Shown one piece after another: positions 44,042-56,304 of a DNA stretch of 64,000 nt (position 1 is the first letter of the stretch; the number at the start of each line of letters is the position of its first letter). This DNA is from an uncultured Desulfobulbaceae bacterium (GTDB lineage Bacteria > Desulfobacterota > Desulfobulbia > Desulfobulbales > BM004), in assembly GCA_947259115.1 (NCBI GenBank), contig CAMYKS010000003.1, positions 124,001-188,000 of the forward strand, in the 5' to 3' direction. The translations under genes were made by a program, and so were the position numbers. Below the pieces are notes generated by a model. It was not told the DNA's origin and did not search any database. It saw only the letters and a list, made by a program, of their open reading frames with translations.

Positions 44042-45379
44042 CTATTTCTGCAGTTTCTCCGCCAGCAACTTTACCTGTCCGCGGATGCTGCCGTTGCGTG
44101 ACATTGCCTCGGAAATCACCCGAACGGAATGCAATACCGTAGAGTGGTCCCGGTTGAACGCCTTGCCAATTTCCACCAATCCCTGTTCCGTATATTTTCT
44201 TGCCAGGTACATTGAAACCTGGCGCGGAAACGTAATTGTTTTCTTGCGTGATTTTGACTGCATATCTGAAACACTGACCTTAAACTGCCGGGCGATGAAA
44301 TCCCGGATCAACTCTGCGGAAAGCTCCTGGCTGTTGCCGATGATCTCAGCCACAACCTCTTTGACCATGGCAAGGTCAGGGGTCTTTTGCAGCAGAGTTG
44401 ATTTGGCTTTGAGCCCGACAATTGCACTTTCAAGTTTGCGGATATCCCCTCTTATGCACTGTGCCAGATATTCCACCAGGTCTTCATCAAGCTGCAGTTT
44501 GCAATTTACAGCCTTGCGTTTGATGATAAGCCTGCTTGTCTGCAGATCAGGAGGATTAATCTTCGAAATCAGGCCGGCAGACATGCGGGAACGAAAGCCC
44601 TCATCAATATTTGTCAGCTCGCGTGGGGCAGTGGATCCGGTTAAAATAATGCGTCGGCCTGTTTTAATCATAACATCCAAGAGCTCGTTGAGTTCTTCCT
44701 GGGTTTTGACCTTGCCGGTTAAACTCTGGACATCCTCGATGAGCAAGACATCGCAATTGTTGTGGTATTTTGTCTTGAATTCATCCATGGAGTTGGACTT
44801 GATGCGGGAAACCATCTCAGAAGAAAACTGCTGGGCTGTCAAATAATACAACCTGGTCCCCGGGTAATTATCAACTATGGTGTGGGCTACAGCATGGGTT
44901 AGATGGCTTTTACCCAGACCTGTGCCTGCATTGATATAGAGAGATGAGCCAAAGGATGTCTCGCCGTTGGCGATGGCGTTGCAGGCCGAATGGGCCAGGA
45001 GGTTGGATTCTCCCACCATGAATTCTTCAAAGGTGTAGCGTGGATGAAGATTTCGCATATTGGAATAGGCTTCAGGCATGGCTGGCAGGCGAAGTTGTTT
45101 CCGGGTGGAGTTTTCCAAAAGAAGGGTCGCCTGTTCATTTGCGCTATCGGGACCAACTGAAAAATGGATCTGCGCAGAAGCTTTACCCAATTGGACCAAA
45201 CTTTCCTGCATAACTTTAAGATAGTTTTCTTTCACCCAGCTGCAAAAGAATTTATCCGGGCACGCCAGTTCAATATGGTTTTCATCTGCCTTGATACAGG
45301 TCAAGGGTTCAATCCACAAATGCTGAACCGCTTCCGGCAGTTTATTTTTTAACAGTTCCTTGACTTCGTTCCAGAGCAT
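44042..45379 (-). CDS. dnaA: Chromosomal replication initiator DnaA
   Basis: A 445-residue protein with all four domains: domain I (LWNEVKELLKNKLPEAVQHLWIEPL in pieces), short linker, AAA+ with Walker A AGTGLGKSH (K157), Walker B VLLIEDVQSLTG, sensor 1 LTGSTAPREL and arginine finger DEGFRSRMSAGLI, and domain IV with the DnaA-box-binding helix FNRDHSTVLHSVRVI. It binds oriC and opens the origin. dnaN, recF and gyrB are not adjacent and I see no consensus DnaA-box cluster in the 700-base gap upstream. Confidence 0.96.
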   Translation of the reverse strand: MLWNEVKELLKNKLPEAVQHLWIEPLTCIKADENHIELACPDKFFCSWVKENYLKVMQESLVQLGKASAQIHFSVGPDSANEQATLLLENSTRKQLRLPAMPEAYSNMRNLHPRYTFEEFMVGESNLLAHSACNAIANGETSFGSSLYINAGTGLGKSHLTHAVAHTIVDNYPGTRLYYLTAQQFSSEMVSRIKSNSMDEFKTKYHNNCDVLLIEDVQSLTGKVKTQEELNELLDVMIKTGRRIILTGSTAPRELTNIDEGFRSRMSAGLISKINPPDLQTSRLIIKRKAVNCKLQLDEDLVEYLAQCIRGDIRKLESAIVGLKAKSTLLQKTPDLAMVKEVVAEIIGNSQELSAELIRDFIARQFKVSVSDMQSKSRKKTITFPRQVSMYLARKYTEQGLVEIGKAFNRDHSTVLHSVRVISEAMSRNGSIRGQVKLLAEKLQK

Positions 45380-46079
45380 TAAGGCAACCCCAACAAGAAT
45401 ATAATAAAGGATTTACAAATCTTGCTAAAAATTTGTTTGTTTCCAACTGCAGTGTCCCTTCTCCATGGAACGAAAATATGCTTATTAAACTACAGAGGAA
45501 AGTAGACGGTAATTGATGAACAAATGATACAAAAATACCAAACTCAGCAATTACTTCTTTGGGTAATTTTTTTAATAGAAACTCCACTGCCCGTCAAAGA
45601 CGATTTACGATGATTTCGCTTTTGGGACTGGTTCAGTTTTCAACAATTATCTGTGCCACTCTATTGTTGAATTTACAAAAAATGGCCTCGCTAATTGCGC
45701 CAAAATTCATACTTTTCAGGAAATGTTAGATTTGTATTAAGATTATATGGGGTTATGAGACAGGGTGACGGGTTTATAAAAAGTTGTTAATAAAAATTAC
45801 CTCTTTATTCCTCTATTTTTCTCCCTTTTCCTCCCAAAAACTTATTTTTTCATTTTTTTTGCAAAAAAATGAAAAAAACGGAATGCATATTTTATTGTAG
45901 GGACCATATGCGACTTTGTAGCACTTCCTGCTATGGGTATGAAATAATGTATCTTATCGGCAAATGCTCCATTTTATTGACAGGAAAATGCGATTTTTTT
46001 TCGCGTATCCAGAACCTTGCTTTATTACAGGTAAAAACGTATTCCGGGTTGAAATTACTCTTGGACGCGGAAACATTTA
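45380..46079. other. AT-rich gap upstream of dnaA
   Basis: About 700 bases with no confident gene, including a strongly T-rich plus-strand stretch at 45780-45870. I looked for TTATCCACA-type DnaA boxes on both strands and found no cluster. A 72-codon plus-strand frame at 45869-46087 is rich in Cys and lacks a ribosome site. Confidence 0.5.
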
Positions 46080-46817
46080 TTAAATAATGGCCCGGGCAAA
46101 TGTGAAGACGTTAACTTCGGATGCCTGACTTCGTAACAAGGTTCTGGCACATTCGTTCACGGTCGCGCCGGTGGTAAAAACATCATCAACCAGGAGAATC
46201 CTTCTATTTTTTACTTTTTCAGGCCCGCGCACCATGAAAGCATTTCTGACATTTCTGCACCGTTCTGCACTATTAAGCCCTGTCTGGGGCTGGGTTCCAA
46301 TATGCCTTTCAAGAACATGGGCGTCAATATTATTTTTATAATACGGAAATAATTTTTTACACAGTACAAGGGCCTGATTAAAGCCCCTCTGGCGTAAACG
46401 CTTTACATGGAGAGGTACGGGAATAATGAGGTCCGGTTGCGGGTGCGGCTGGTGCCTGAAGTATTGGCGCGTCAAGGCGGCAAAGGTAGCAAGGCCGTGC
46501 ATTTTTCCCTGGTATTTGAACATCTTGATTGCTTCTGTCACAGGTGGTTGGTAACGCACAACCGCCCGTGCCTCTTTAAAGTTCCAAGCATTCTTGAGGC
46601 AGTAGCTGCAGAGATGGTTTTCTCCCGCCGCCCCGTCAAATGGTTTGCCGCACGTGGTGCAGAAAGGTTCCCGCAGCAGCCGGACATCCTGCAGGCATGA
46701 TGGGCAATAGGCAATTTCCTGACGGCCTTGCAAGCCAGTTGAGCAGCCCAGGCACGATAAAGGAAAGAGTATATCAAGAAGGGCAGGCCAAAGTTCTGTT
46801 CTTAAAAAATTGTTCAT
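46080..46817 (-). CDS. comF: ComF-family phosphoribosyltransferase-like protein
   Basis: The 245-residue protein has an N-terminal double zinc finger (CLGCSTGL, YCPSC, CTTCGKPF, CSYCLKN) and a type I PRTase domain with LIIPVPLHVKRLRQRGFNQA and PRPP loop ILLVDDVFTTGAT. ComF proteins act in uptake and processing of transforming DNA in competent bacteria, but are widespread beyond them. I prefer the start MNNFLRTELWPALLD at 46817; the frame continues 32 codons further, through a region that reads better as the end of another small frame. Confidence 0.88.
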   Translation of the reverse strand: MNNFLRTELWPALLDILFPLSCLGCSTGLQGRQEIAYCPSCLQDVRLLREPFCTTCGKPFDGAAGENHLCSYCLKNAWNFKEARAVVRYQPPVTEAIKMFKYQGKMHGLATFAALTRQYFRHQPHPQPDLIIPVPLHVKRLRQRGFNQALVLCKKLFPYYKNNIDAHVLERHIGTQPQTGLNSAERCRNVRNAFMVRGPEKVKNRRILLVDDVFTTGATVNECARTLLRSQASEVNVFTFARAII

Positions 46818-49418
<2,601 letters not shown>

Positions 49419-49431
49419 CATCCGTTCCTTG

Positions 49432-50805
49432 TTAGGCTGCCCCTTCAATCAACTGCAGGAGCTCCGCGGTCTTCCGTTCCATCAGTTTGCGGTTTCCCCT
49501 GCTTTCTACATTAAGCCGCAGCAACGGCTCGGTATTTGATTTGCGCACGTTGAGGCGGAAATCAGCAAAAGACATGCTCAAGCCATCGGTGTAGTCCTTG
49601 TTGCAATCCGCACCGTCATAATGCTTTTCAATGCGCTTTATTGCCCCGTCAGGATCAGAAACCGTGCGGTTGATCTCACCGCTGACAGGAAAGAGAGCCA
49701 TGCGTTCTGCAACTAATTCTGAAAGGGGCCTGCCGGTCTTGCTCATAAGTTGCCAGACCAGAAGCCAGGGGATCATGCCTGAGTCACAGTAGTTAAAATC
49801 CCTGAAATAATGATGCCCTGACATTTCACCACCATAGAGAGCGTCTTCACGTCTCATTTTGTCCTTGATAAAGGCATGCCCCGTCCTGGCCATTATTGCA
49901 ATGCCACCCTTCCTGGTAACAATATCCTGCGTGTTCCACACCAACCTGGGGTCATGAATTATTTTCTGTGGTTTTTCTCTTTGGCGCAAAAGTTCTCCGG
50001 CGAGCAAACCAACGTGGTAGTAACCTTCTATAAAGTTTCCCTTTTCATCAAACAGGAAGCAGCGGTCAAAATCTCCGTCCCAGGCAATGCCGATGTCAGC
50101 CTTTTCCTCTATGACAGCTTTTGCTGTAATTTCCCGGTTATCGGGCAGCAAAGGATTTGGGACCCCGTGGGGAAAACTGCCGTCCGGAGTATGCTGCAGC
50201 CTGACAGGGGTGATGGGCAGCCGCTTTTCAAGAAGATCAAAAACCGGACCGGCGCAGCCGTTTCCTGGGTTTACAACTGCCTTAAGCGGTTTTAAGGAGT
50301 CCGGCTCAATATAGCTCAGGATATGGTCAATATACCGGTTGCGGATATTGGTGTTGTGAATAGCCCCTGTTGTCCCGGCCTTTATAATGGTATTGTCCTG
50401 CACCATTTTTTTTATTACCAGCAACCCCGTATCACTGCTTATGGGCCGGGACTGGCTGCGCACAAACTTCATGCCGTTATATTCTGCAGGATTATGACTG
50501 GCTGTCACCATTATGCCGCCATCGGTCCCAAGCGCACCGGTGGCAAAATACACTTCCTCGGTACCGCAAAGCCCGATGTCGAGAACCTCTGCTCCGGAGG
50601 AATTTAGCCCCTGGGATAGAGCCGCGCTCAAAGCCGGGCTGGAAAGACGTATGTCATGACCGACAACTACTTGCCTGGCCTTGAGAAAGGCGACAAAGGC
50701 CTGGCCGATTTTAAAGGCAATTTCCTCATTGAGTTCATCGGGGACGCGTCCCCGGACATCATAAGCCTTGAAGCAGCTGAGCCCGCTTCTATGTTCATCC
50801 TTCAT
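49432..50805 (-). CDS. Phosphomannomutase / phosphoglucomutase
   Basis: A 457-residue alpha-D-phosphohexomutase. FKAYDVRGRVPDELN at the start, the phosphoserine loop MVTASHNPAEYNG, the Mg loop IAWDGDFDRCF, the sugar loop GGEMSGHHYFRDF, and the phosphate-binding loop RKSNTEPLLRLNVE mark the PMM/PGM (AlgC, CpsG/ManB) group. It supplies mannose-1-P or glucose-1-P for LPS or exopolysaccharide. Sequence does not separate the two activities. It converges with icd. Confidence 0.92.
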   Translation of the reverse strand: MKDEHRSGLSCFKAYDVRGRVPDELNEEIAFKIGQAFVAFLKARQVVVGHDIRLSSPALSAALSQGLNSSGAEVLDIGLCGTEEVYFATGALGTDGGIMVTASHNPAEYNGMKFVRSQSRPISSDTGLLVIKKMVQDNTIIKAGTTGAIHNTNIRNRYIDHILSYIEPDSLKPLKAVVNPGNGCAGPVFDLLEKRLPITPVRLQHTPDGSFPHGVPNPLLPDNREITAKAVIEEKADIGIAWDGDFDRCFLFDEKGNFIEGYYHVGLLAGELLRQREKPQKIIHDPRLVWNTQDIVTRKGGIAIMARTGHAFIKDKMRREDALYGGEMSGHHYFRDFNYCDSGMIPWLLVWQLMSKTGRPLSELVAERMALFPVSGEINRTVSDPDGAIKRIEKHYDGADCNKDYTDGLSMSFADFRLNVRKSNTEPLLRLNVESRGNRKLMERKTAELLQLIEGAA

Positions 50806-50833
50806 AATTAGCTTTTTTTAAAAAAAATTAATA

Positions 50834-50999
50834 CTAGGAGCCTGTCGGGGAATTACAAGTCTACTGCAAAGCGAGAGAATCGGCTCAAATTTCCGTAAAT
50901 TTTCTTTAAATAGCGCTGCTATTCGCATCAATTTTCCAAAAATTTGATCTCAATTCCTCTTTTTTTCGTTACGATTATAATTCTCCGACAGGCTCCTAG
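50834..50999. mobile_element. 166-bp MITE-like element with 21-bp terminal inverted repeats
   Basis: The left end is CTAGGAGCCTGTCGGGGAAT and the right end is its complement with one mismatch; both ends carry CTAG, possibly the target site. The interior is AT-rich and lacks a gene. One end is duplicated at 30929-30987. The structure is that of a non-autonomous element mobilised by a transposase elsewhere in the genome. Confidence 0.75.
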
Positions 51000-51347
51000 T
51001 CCGGAAAAATGTTCCCATGTCGTAAAATTTTTGAAGATTCCTCACAGCCGTTTGCGCAGGCAGTGTTACTATGGAAAAATCTTCTTGCCCAGGGTACAGT
51101 GCAATATCAAATGAACCCGTGTACTTCCGTTGTTCGTGTTCATACCGCAATAGGGTATGGATGGCAAGAATTACCGTATATGCAGGTGCTCAAGCTTGAG
51201 CTTGACTTCAAATAATAGAGAGGGTAAGTACAGGGAACATGCTTTCAGGGAAACACTCTGATACAAAGGAGACGACCCCGGGAGTGATACTATGCATACG
51301 TAAATTCATTACCATGGTTTTGATAAATATTCCTTTCATTCAATATT
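51000..51347. other. Gap before the SDR gene
   Basis: About 350 bases with no recognisable gene; a short open frame at 51009-51215 has no ribosome site. A small inverted motif CAAGCTTGAGCTTG lies near 51192. Confidence 0.4.
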
Positions 51348-52523
51348 ATGAATAATTCCGCTACATCACCTAAAATGAGCGGCCTGCTTATCGGCGGCTC
51401 CGGTCTCATCGGCGGCTATCTGCTCCATTATTTCAAGACCAAAACCCCTGAAATCGATGTCAGGTCCCCGAACAGCAAAAAGCTGAGCCTGCGGGAACTG
51501 GACGATATCATCGGTTATTTTAAGCGGCATAAGCCTGACTTTGTTATCAATTGTGCCATTACGGCAATCAGAAGCGATGCTTTACTGTCATACGCAGTCA
51601 ATTATCTGGGGAGTATCAATCTGGCCCGGGCGGCACTTGCCTTGGATATTCCTTATATTCACATCAGTTCAGCGGCCACCATGCCTCCAGGCGAGAATCT
51701 GACCGAAGAAGACCGTCTGCCCCTGGACGCTTCTCTGGGAAACTATGCCAAGTCCAAGCTCATGACCGAGATGACCTTAAAGCATATGCATGAAAAATAC
51801 GGCTTGCGCTACACGCTCATCAGGATGGCCATTGTCTATGGGGCCCATGACCATAAGATACAGGGAATCAACAGGCTGTTGTTCAATATAGTGGATCGGG
51901 CCATGCCCTTTATGCTGACCAAGAAAAAGGGAGTGCTCCACTCATATTCCAATGCCAACAAGGTCCCCTATTTTATTCACCATATCCTGAAAAACATAGA
52001 GGAATTCTCAGGACAGCATTATCACTTTGTAGACCCCGAACCCGTTGATCTCGCCAAGCTTATTCTGACCATTAAGGCGTATATGAACCTTAAAACCCCG
52101 CGCGAAATTTATATTCCTTATCCCATCGCCAAAGCGGGGAATAATTTTATGAACTGGGTTATTAAGGTTTTCAACCGCTTAGGGTATAAGGCTCATGTGC
52201 CGGCAGAAATGATCTTTCTGGAAAATTTTTACAAGACGCAAACCCTGTCCTGCGAAAAGTTGAAAAACTCAAGTTTCGTCGATCCTAATCCCCAGGCAAC
52301 CATTTTTACCGAGCTCCCATCCCTGATTGAATACTACATTACACGGTGGGAGCATTTGAACCTGTTCTCCTCCTTCAGCAGTGAGAATTTCAGTTCTCCC
52401 GATGCGACGACGAAAAAGGCCGATCCGGCTGCGGAACTTGCACCGATATTCATGGGCTCTCCGGCAAAGCTGCTTGATACCATGCACAACGACGGTATTG
52501 CACCATTGAAAGAAATTCTGTGA
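51348..52523 (+). CDS. Extended SDR / RmlD-like NAD(P)-dependent sugar epimerase or reductase
   Basis: A 391-residue protein. LLIGGSGLIGGYLLHYF is the Rossmann loop, INCAITAIRSDALLSYAVNYLG follows the RmlD pattern (in two parts), SSAATMPPGE holds the catalytic Ser region and NYAKSKLMTE the catalytic Y-x3-K. The C-terminal ~110 residues (from about 280) do not match the usual domain. A role in sugar-nucleotide or lipid-linked saccharide metabolism is likely. plsC follows after 13 bases. Confidence 0.8.
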   Translation: MNNSATSPKMSGLLIGGSGLIGGYLLHYFKTKTPEIDVRSPNSKKLSLRELDDIIGYFKRHKPDFVINCAITAIRSDALLSYAVNYLGSINLARAALALDIPYIHISSAATMPPGENLTEEDRLPLDASLGNYAKSKLMTEMTLKHMHEKYGLRYTLIRMAIVYGAHDHKIQGINRLLFNIVDRAMPFMLTKKKGVLHSYSNANKVPYFIHHILKNIEEFSGQHYHFVDPEPVDLAKLILTIKAYMNLKTPREIYIPYPIAKAGNNFMNWVIKVFNRLGYKAHVPAEMIFLENFYKTQTLSCEKLKNSSFVDPNPQATIFTELPSLIEYYITRWEHLNLFSSFSSENFSSPDATTKKADPAAELAPIFMGSPAKLLDTMHNDGIAPLKEIL

Positions 52524-52536
52524 TTCCTCTATTCTG

Positions 52537-53256
52537 ATGAAGTTATTTCACTTGCTCCGGGCATTATTTGTCATCCCTTTTGCCTTGTTTCTCACCCTGA
52601 TGATCAGTCTTATGACACTTTTCGTAACCCTGGTCTTAGGTAGAGGGGCTGCTTCTGTTCAAGGGCTGGCTGCCTGGTGGGCCGCCTCTATCTGCAGAGC
52701 CGGGGGCGTGGAGGTGGCTGTTGCAGGTAAAGAGCAGCTTAATCCTGAAAGACCCTATATCTTTGCAGCAAACCACCAGAGTCAGTTTGATATTTTTGTT
52801 CTGCAGGGATTTCTGGGCCTCAATTTCCGCTGGCTCGCCAAGAAAGAGCTCTTTACAGTACCAATCTGGGGGGCTGCCATGCGTCGTGCCGGCTATATAC
52901 CCATTGATCGCAGCCACGGCAGGAAGGCCATAAAAAGCCTGGATGAGGCGGCCCAAAAAATTGCCGCAGGAACTTCGGTTATTATTTTTCCTGAAGGCAC
53001 CCGAAGCATTGACGGTAAGCTGCATGATTTCAAGGCGGGTGCCATGATGCTGGCAATAAAATCAGGTGTCCCCATAGTACCGGTTGCCATTCTCGGCACC
53101 TATGAAATTCTGCCCAAGGGGAAGCTGTTGATGAAACCCGGAAAGGTCCAGATCCGTGTGGGCCGAGCCATTGCATCAAAGAATTACACTGCCAGAGACA
53201 AGCATGAGCTGGCGAAAGTTTCCCAGGAGGCTGTTGCCGCACTTTTAAGCACATGA
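52537..53256 (+). CDS. plsC: 1-acyl-sn-glycerol-3-phosphate acyltransferase
   Basis: The 239-residue protein has an N-terminal membrane segment and the PlsC blocks: ANHQSQFDIFV (H-x4-D motif I), GYIPIDRSHGRKA (II), FPEGTRSIDGKL (III) and VPIVPVAILGTYE (IV). It makes phosphatidic acid at the inner membrane. It probably shares a transcript with the SDR gene. Confidence 0.95.
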   Translation: MKLFHLLRALFVIPFALFLTLMISLMTLFVTLVLGRGAASVQGLAAWWAASICRAGGVEVAVAGKEQLNPERPYIFAANHQSQFDIFVLQGFLGLNFRWLAKKELFTVPIWGAAMRRAGYIPIDRSHGRKAIKSLDEAAQKIAAGTSVIIFPEGTRSIDGKLHDFKAGAMMLAIKSGVPIVPVAILGTYEILPKGKLLMKPGKVQIRVGRAIASKNYTARDKHELAKVSQEAVAALLST

Positions 53257-53432
53257 CTTTCATGCAGAAAACTAATGACAGTTGACTATTGAACAGGTAT
53301 ACGGTTAGGCTGATAAATCTGACTTTTTACAAAGTTTTGAAAATTTATATAATATTAACTAATGTTTCAATTTTATATTGAAATGAAGCAGTTAGGTGTG
53401 AACTGTTTAGCAGAATTAAAAGGCTGAAGAAT

Positions 53433-56192
53433 ATGAAATTATTACTTTTCAAGCGACTCTCGGGACAGAGACGTCTGGAATCATTCCTGCAGTACCGCTA
53501 TTCCGCCAGACAGGCAGCCTGTTCGATTATTATTATTGCAACTCTGCTGATTGGGGCCCCTTATTCCTCCCTGGCCGCAGATAAACCCAACACCCTCGTT
53601 CTGCCTTTCAAAATCAATACGCAAACTGATAAGACACGCTTGACCCACATCGTTGACACTGCTTTGACAAAGGCTCTTGAGTCCAGTCCTGCCCGGCTGC
53701 AGACCTTCAAGATGTTGCCGAGAATCGAGACGGAGAATTTTTTTGATTATACCACGGCCTGGCCCCCTTCCCATGAGGCCTTAAAAAAATTCGGCTCCGA
53801 TACTGTTACGGACGTAAGTTATGTCGCTGTAGGCTCCCTCACAAGGTTTGGCGACAGCATCAGCCTTGATATAAAGGTATATAATCTACTTGATCCCACT
53901 TCCCAGACATTTTACTACCTGGATGGCCAGGAGCTGGAAAATGTCGAACAGTCCATGGAAATAATATTCAAGGATGTTCTTGCTTACACCGGACGTTCCT
54001 TTCTAATTGCAAGCATTGCCCCGGAAGGAAATACCAGAATCGACAGTGGCGCAATTTTACGGAATATTTCCAGCCGCGCCGGTGATATTTATGCAACTGA
54101 GCAGCTGCGGAATGATATGAAGAACGTCTTCAAGATGGGTTACTTCGATGATGTCAGGCTCAGGGTGGAAGATACGGAAAAGGGTAAAGCTGTAATATTT
54201 GAGGTTAAAGAAAAACCGGTTATCGGCGAGGTTACCATCAGAGGCCGGGATGAGTTAAAAGAGGATGACATCCGGGAAGTCATATCGGTTATCCCCAACA
54301 CCATTCTCAACCCCCAGAAAGTTCGCCAGGCTGTTGACAATATCAAATCGTTGTATAAATCCAAAGGTTTTTATAACACTGAAGTAACCCCTGAACTCAC
54401 CTATCCAAAAGCCGAGCGGGTGAATATTGAGTTTAACATCGAAGAGGGTAAAAAAGTCTTTATAAAAGATATTCAATTTGTCGGTAATGAGGCCTTTAAG
54501 AAAAACGAGCTTGAAAAGGTCATGGGAACCAAGGAAAAGGGGTGGCTGTCATGGTTTACCGAATCAGGAGTTCTGCAGCGGGATCTCCTTGAGCAGGATA
54601 TTGCCAGAATCACCTCTTTTTATCATCATCATGGTTATATCGAGGCAACTGTTGGCATGCCAGAAATCACCCAGGATGGAGAGTGGCTCCATGTCACCAT
54701 TGAAATTTCTGAAGGTGATCGCTTCAGGGTCGGCAGCATAGAGTTGGAAGGGGATATTATCGGCAACAAGGAAGAACTCCTTTGGATGCTTAAAATTCGC
54801 AATGAGGAATATTTGAGCCGCAATATTCTACGCGAGGACATAATGCGCATTAACGATTATTACGCTGAGAATGGCTACGCTTTTGCTGAAACAACACCTG
54901 CCGTCAATACCCATAAAGAAGAAAAACTGGTTGATATTGTCATTAATATTAACAAGGGAGACCTCGTCTATATCAACAGGATAACCATCAGGGGCAATAC
55001 CAGAACCAGGGATAAGGTTATCCGGCGGGAACTTTTGATCAGGGAAAAGGGCGTTTTTGACTCCAAGGCCCTGCGCTTGAGCCACCAGCGTTTATCGCGG
55101 CTTGATTTCTTTGAGGACGTCTCCATAACCCCTGAACCCACTCCGGATAAAACAAAGATGGACCTGGTGGTGGAGGTGAAGGAAAAACCCACAGGGGCAT
55201 TCAGTGTCGGGGCAGGATACAGTTCGGTTGACAATCTTATGTTCATGGCTGAAATAAGCCAGAATAATTTCCTGGGCAAGGGCCAGCGTCTTGCCTTGTC
55301 GGGCAACTTCAGCAGCACAGCGGCCCGCTATAACCTCGGGTTCACCGAGCCCCATTTTTATGACAGCCAACTCATGCTGGGAATCGATTTATATAACTGG
55401 GAACGTGATTATGACACATATACCAGGGAATCGAGGGGGGGCGCCATCCGTTTCGGCTATCCGGTCTGGGAGTTGTGGAATGCCTCTTTTTCTTATGGCT
55501 ATGACGATACCAACCTGACCGACGTTGACCAGTTCAATGCTGCGCCCTCCATCATCGAGTCCGAGGATATCCATGTCACCAGCTATGTAACATTTAACCT
55601 TTCCAGGGATACCCGAAACAATAATTATGCAACCACCAGAGGCTCACAAAACGTTTTTCACACCAAGTATGCCGGGGGTGTTTTCGGAGGTGACAGCGAG
55701 TTTACCAAGGTCGATGGTTTCACAAGCTGGTTCTTCCCCGGTTTCTTCATTGACGAAACCGCTTTTCACATAAAGTTATCAGCCGGACAAGTCTGGGCTA
55801 ACGACAATGGCAAGCTCCCTGACTTTGAAAAATTTTATCTGGGCGGCATCAATACCATCCGTGGTTTTGATACGCGGTCCATTGCTGTCGATGTCAAAGA
55901 TTCTGAAACAGGAAGAGAGTATGATGTCGGTGGCAAGATCATGTGGTTTACCAACCTGGAATATCATTTTCCCCTGGTAAAGGCGGGCGGGTTGCGTGGC
56001 CTTGTTTTTTATGATGCCGGCAATGTATATGAAGAAAGATGGGATTTTGACGAAATCAAGCAAAGTGTCGGCGCAGGTTTGCGCTGGCTCTCACCCATGG
56101 GGCCGATGCGGCTGGAATGGGGTTATGTCATCAAGCCAGAAGATGATGAAGACACCAGCAACTGGGAGTTCAGCATGGGTGGAAGTTTCTGA
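53433..56192 (+). CDS. bamA: BamA outer-membrane assembly protein with an extra N-terminal domain
   Basis: A 919-residue protein; canonical BamA has about 800. An N-terminal membrane-targeting segment ends in YSSLAADKP (about residue 50). Residues about 50-180 form an extra domain (NTLVLPFKINTQTDK, DVSYVAVGSLTRFGDSISLDIKVYN in two parts) reminiscent of TolB-N/FlgO-like modules. Five POTRA-like repeats follow (IASIAPEGNTRIDSG, EVTIRGRDELKEDD, DIQFVGNEAFKKNE, SIELEGDIIGNKEE, RITIRGNTRTRDK), then the 16-strand barrel with the VRGF-equivalent IRGFDTRS and closing EFSMGGSF. Its context is plsC upstream and mfd downstream. Confidence 0.95.
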   Translation: MKLLLFKRLSGQRRLESFLQYRYSARQAACSIIIIATLLIGAPYSSLAADKPNTLVLPFKINTQTDKTRLTHIVDTALTKALESSPARLQTFKMLPRIETENFFDYTTAWPPSHEALKKFGSDTVTDVSYVAVGSLTRFGDSISLDIKVYNLLDPTSQTFYYLDGQELENVEQSMEIIFKDVLAYTGRSFLIASIAPEGNTRIDSGAILRNISSRAGDIYATEQLRNDMKNVFKMGYFDDVRLRVEDTEKGKAVIFEVKEKPVIGEVTIRGRDELKEDDIREVISVIPNTILNPQKVRQAVDNIKSLYKSKGFYNTEVTPELTYPKAERVNIEFNIEEGKKVFIKDIQFVGNEAFKKNELEKVMGTKEKGWLSWFTESGVLQRDLLEQDIARITSFYHHHGYIEATVGMPEITQDGEWLHVTIEISEGDRFRVGSIELEGDIIGNKEELLWMLKIRNEEYLSRNILREDIMRINDYYAENGYAFAETTPAVNTHKEEKLVDIVININKGDLVYINRITIRGNTRTRDKVIRRELLIREKGVFDSKALRLSHQRLSRLDFFEDVSITPEPTPDKTKMDLVVEVKEKPTGAFSVGAGYSSVDNLMFMAEISQNNFLGKGQRLALSGNFSSTAARYNLGFTEPHFYDSQLMLGIDLYNWERDYDTYTRESRGGAIRFGYPVWELWNASFSYGYDDTNLTDVDQFNAAPSIIESEDIHVTSYVTFNLSRDTRNNNYATTRGSQNVFHTKYAGGVFGGDSEFTKVDGFTSWFFPGFFIDETAFHIKLSAGQVWANDNGKLPDFEKFYLGGINTIRGFDTRSIAVDVKDSETGREYDVGGKIMWFTNLEYHFPLVKAGGLRGLVFYDAGNVYEERWDFDEIKQSVGAGLRWLSPMGPMRLEWGYVIKPEDDEDTSNWEFSMGGSF

Positions 56193-56304
56193 ACCCAAAA
56201 CATCTGCCTGCACCGCTATACCAAAAATACAAAACCCGGCATTCTTTCATAGGCTGTAGCCCTTTATTTAACAGCGAAATGCTGCCAAAGCCCCTTGTAT
56301 CCAG

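Noticed and set aside
45380-46079. oriC
   Set aside because: AT-rich and next to dnaA, but no cluster of DnaA boxes was found by eye.
45869-46087. 72-codon Cys-rich plus-strand frame
   Set aside because: No ribosome site and an origin within a homopolymer-rich stretch; it overlaps the comF 3' end. Not enough to call a gene.
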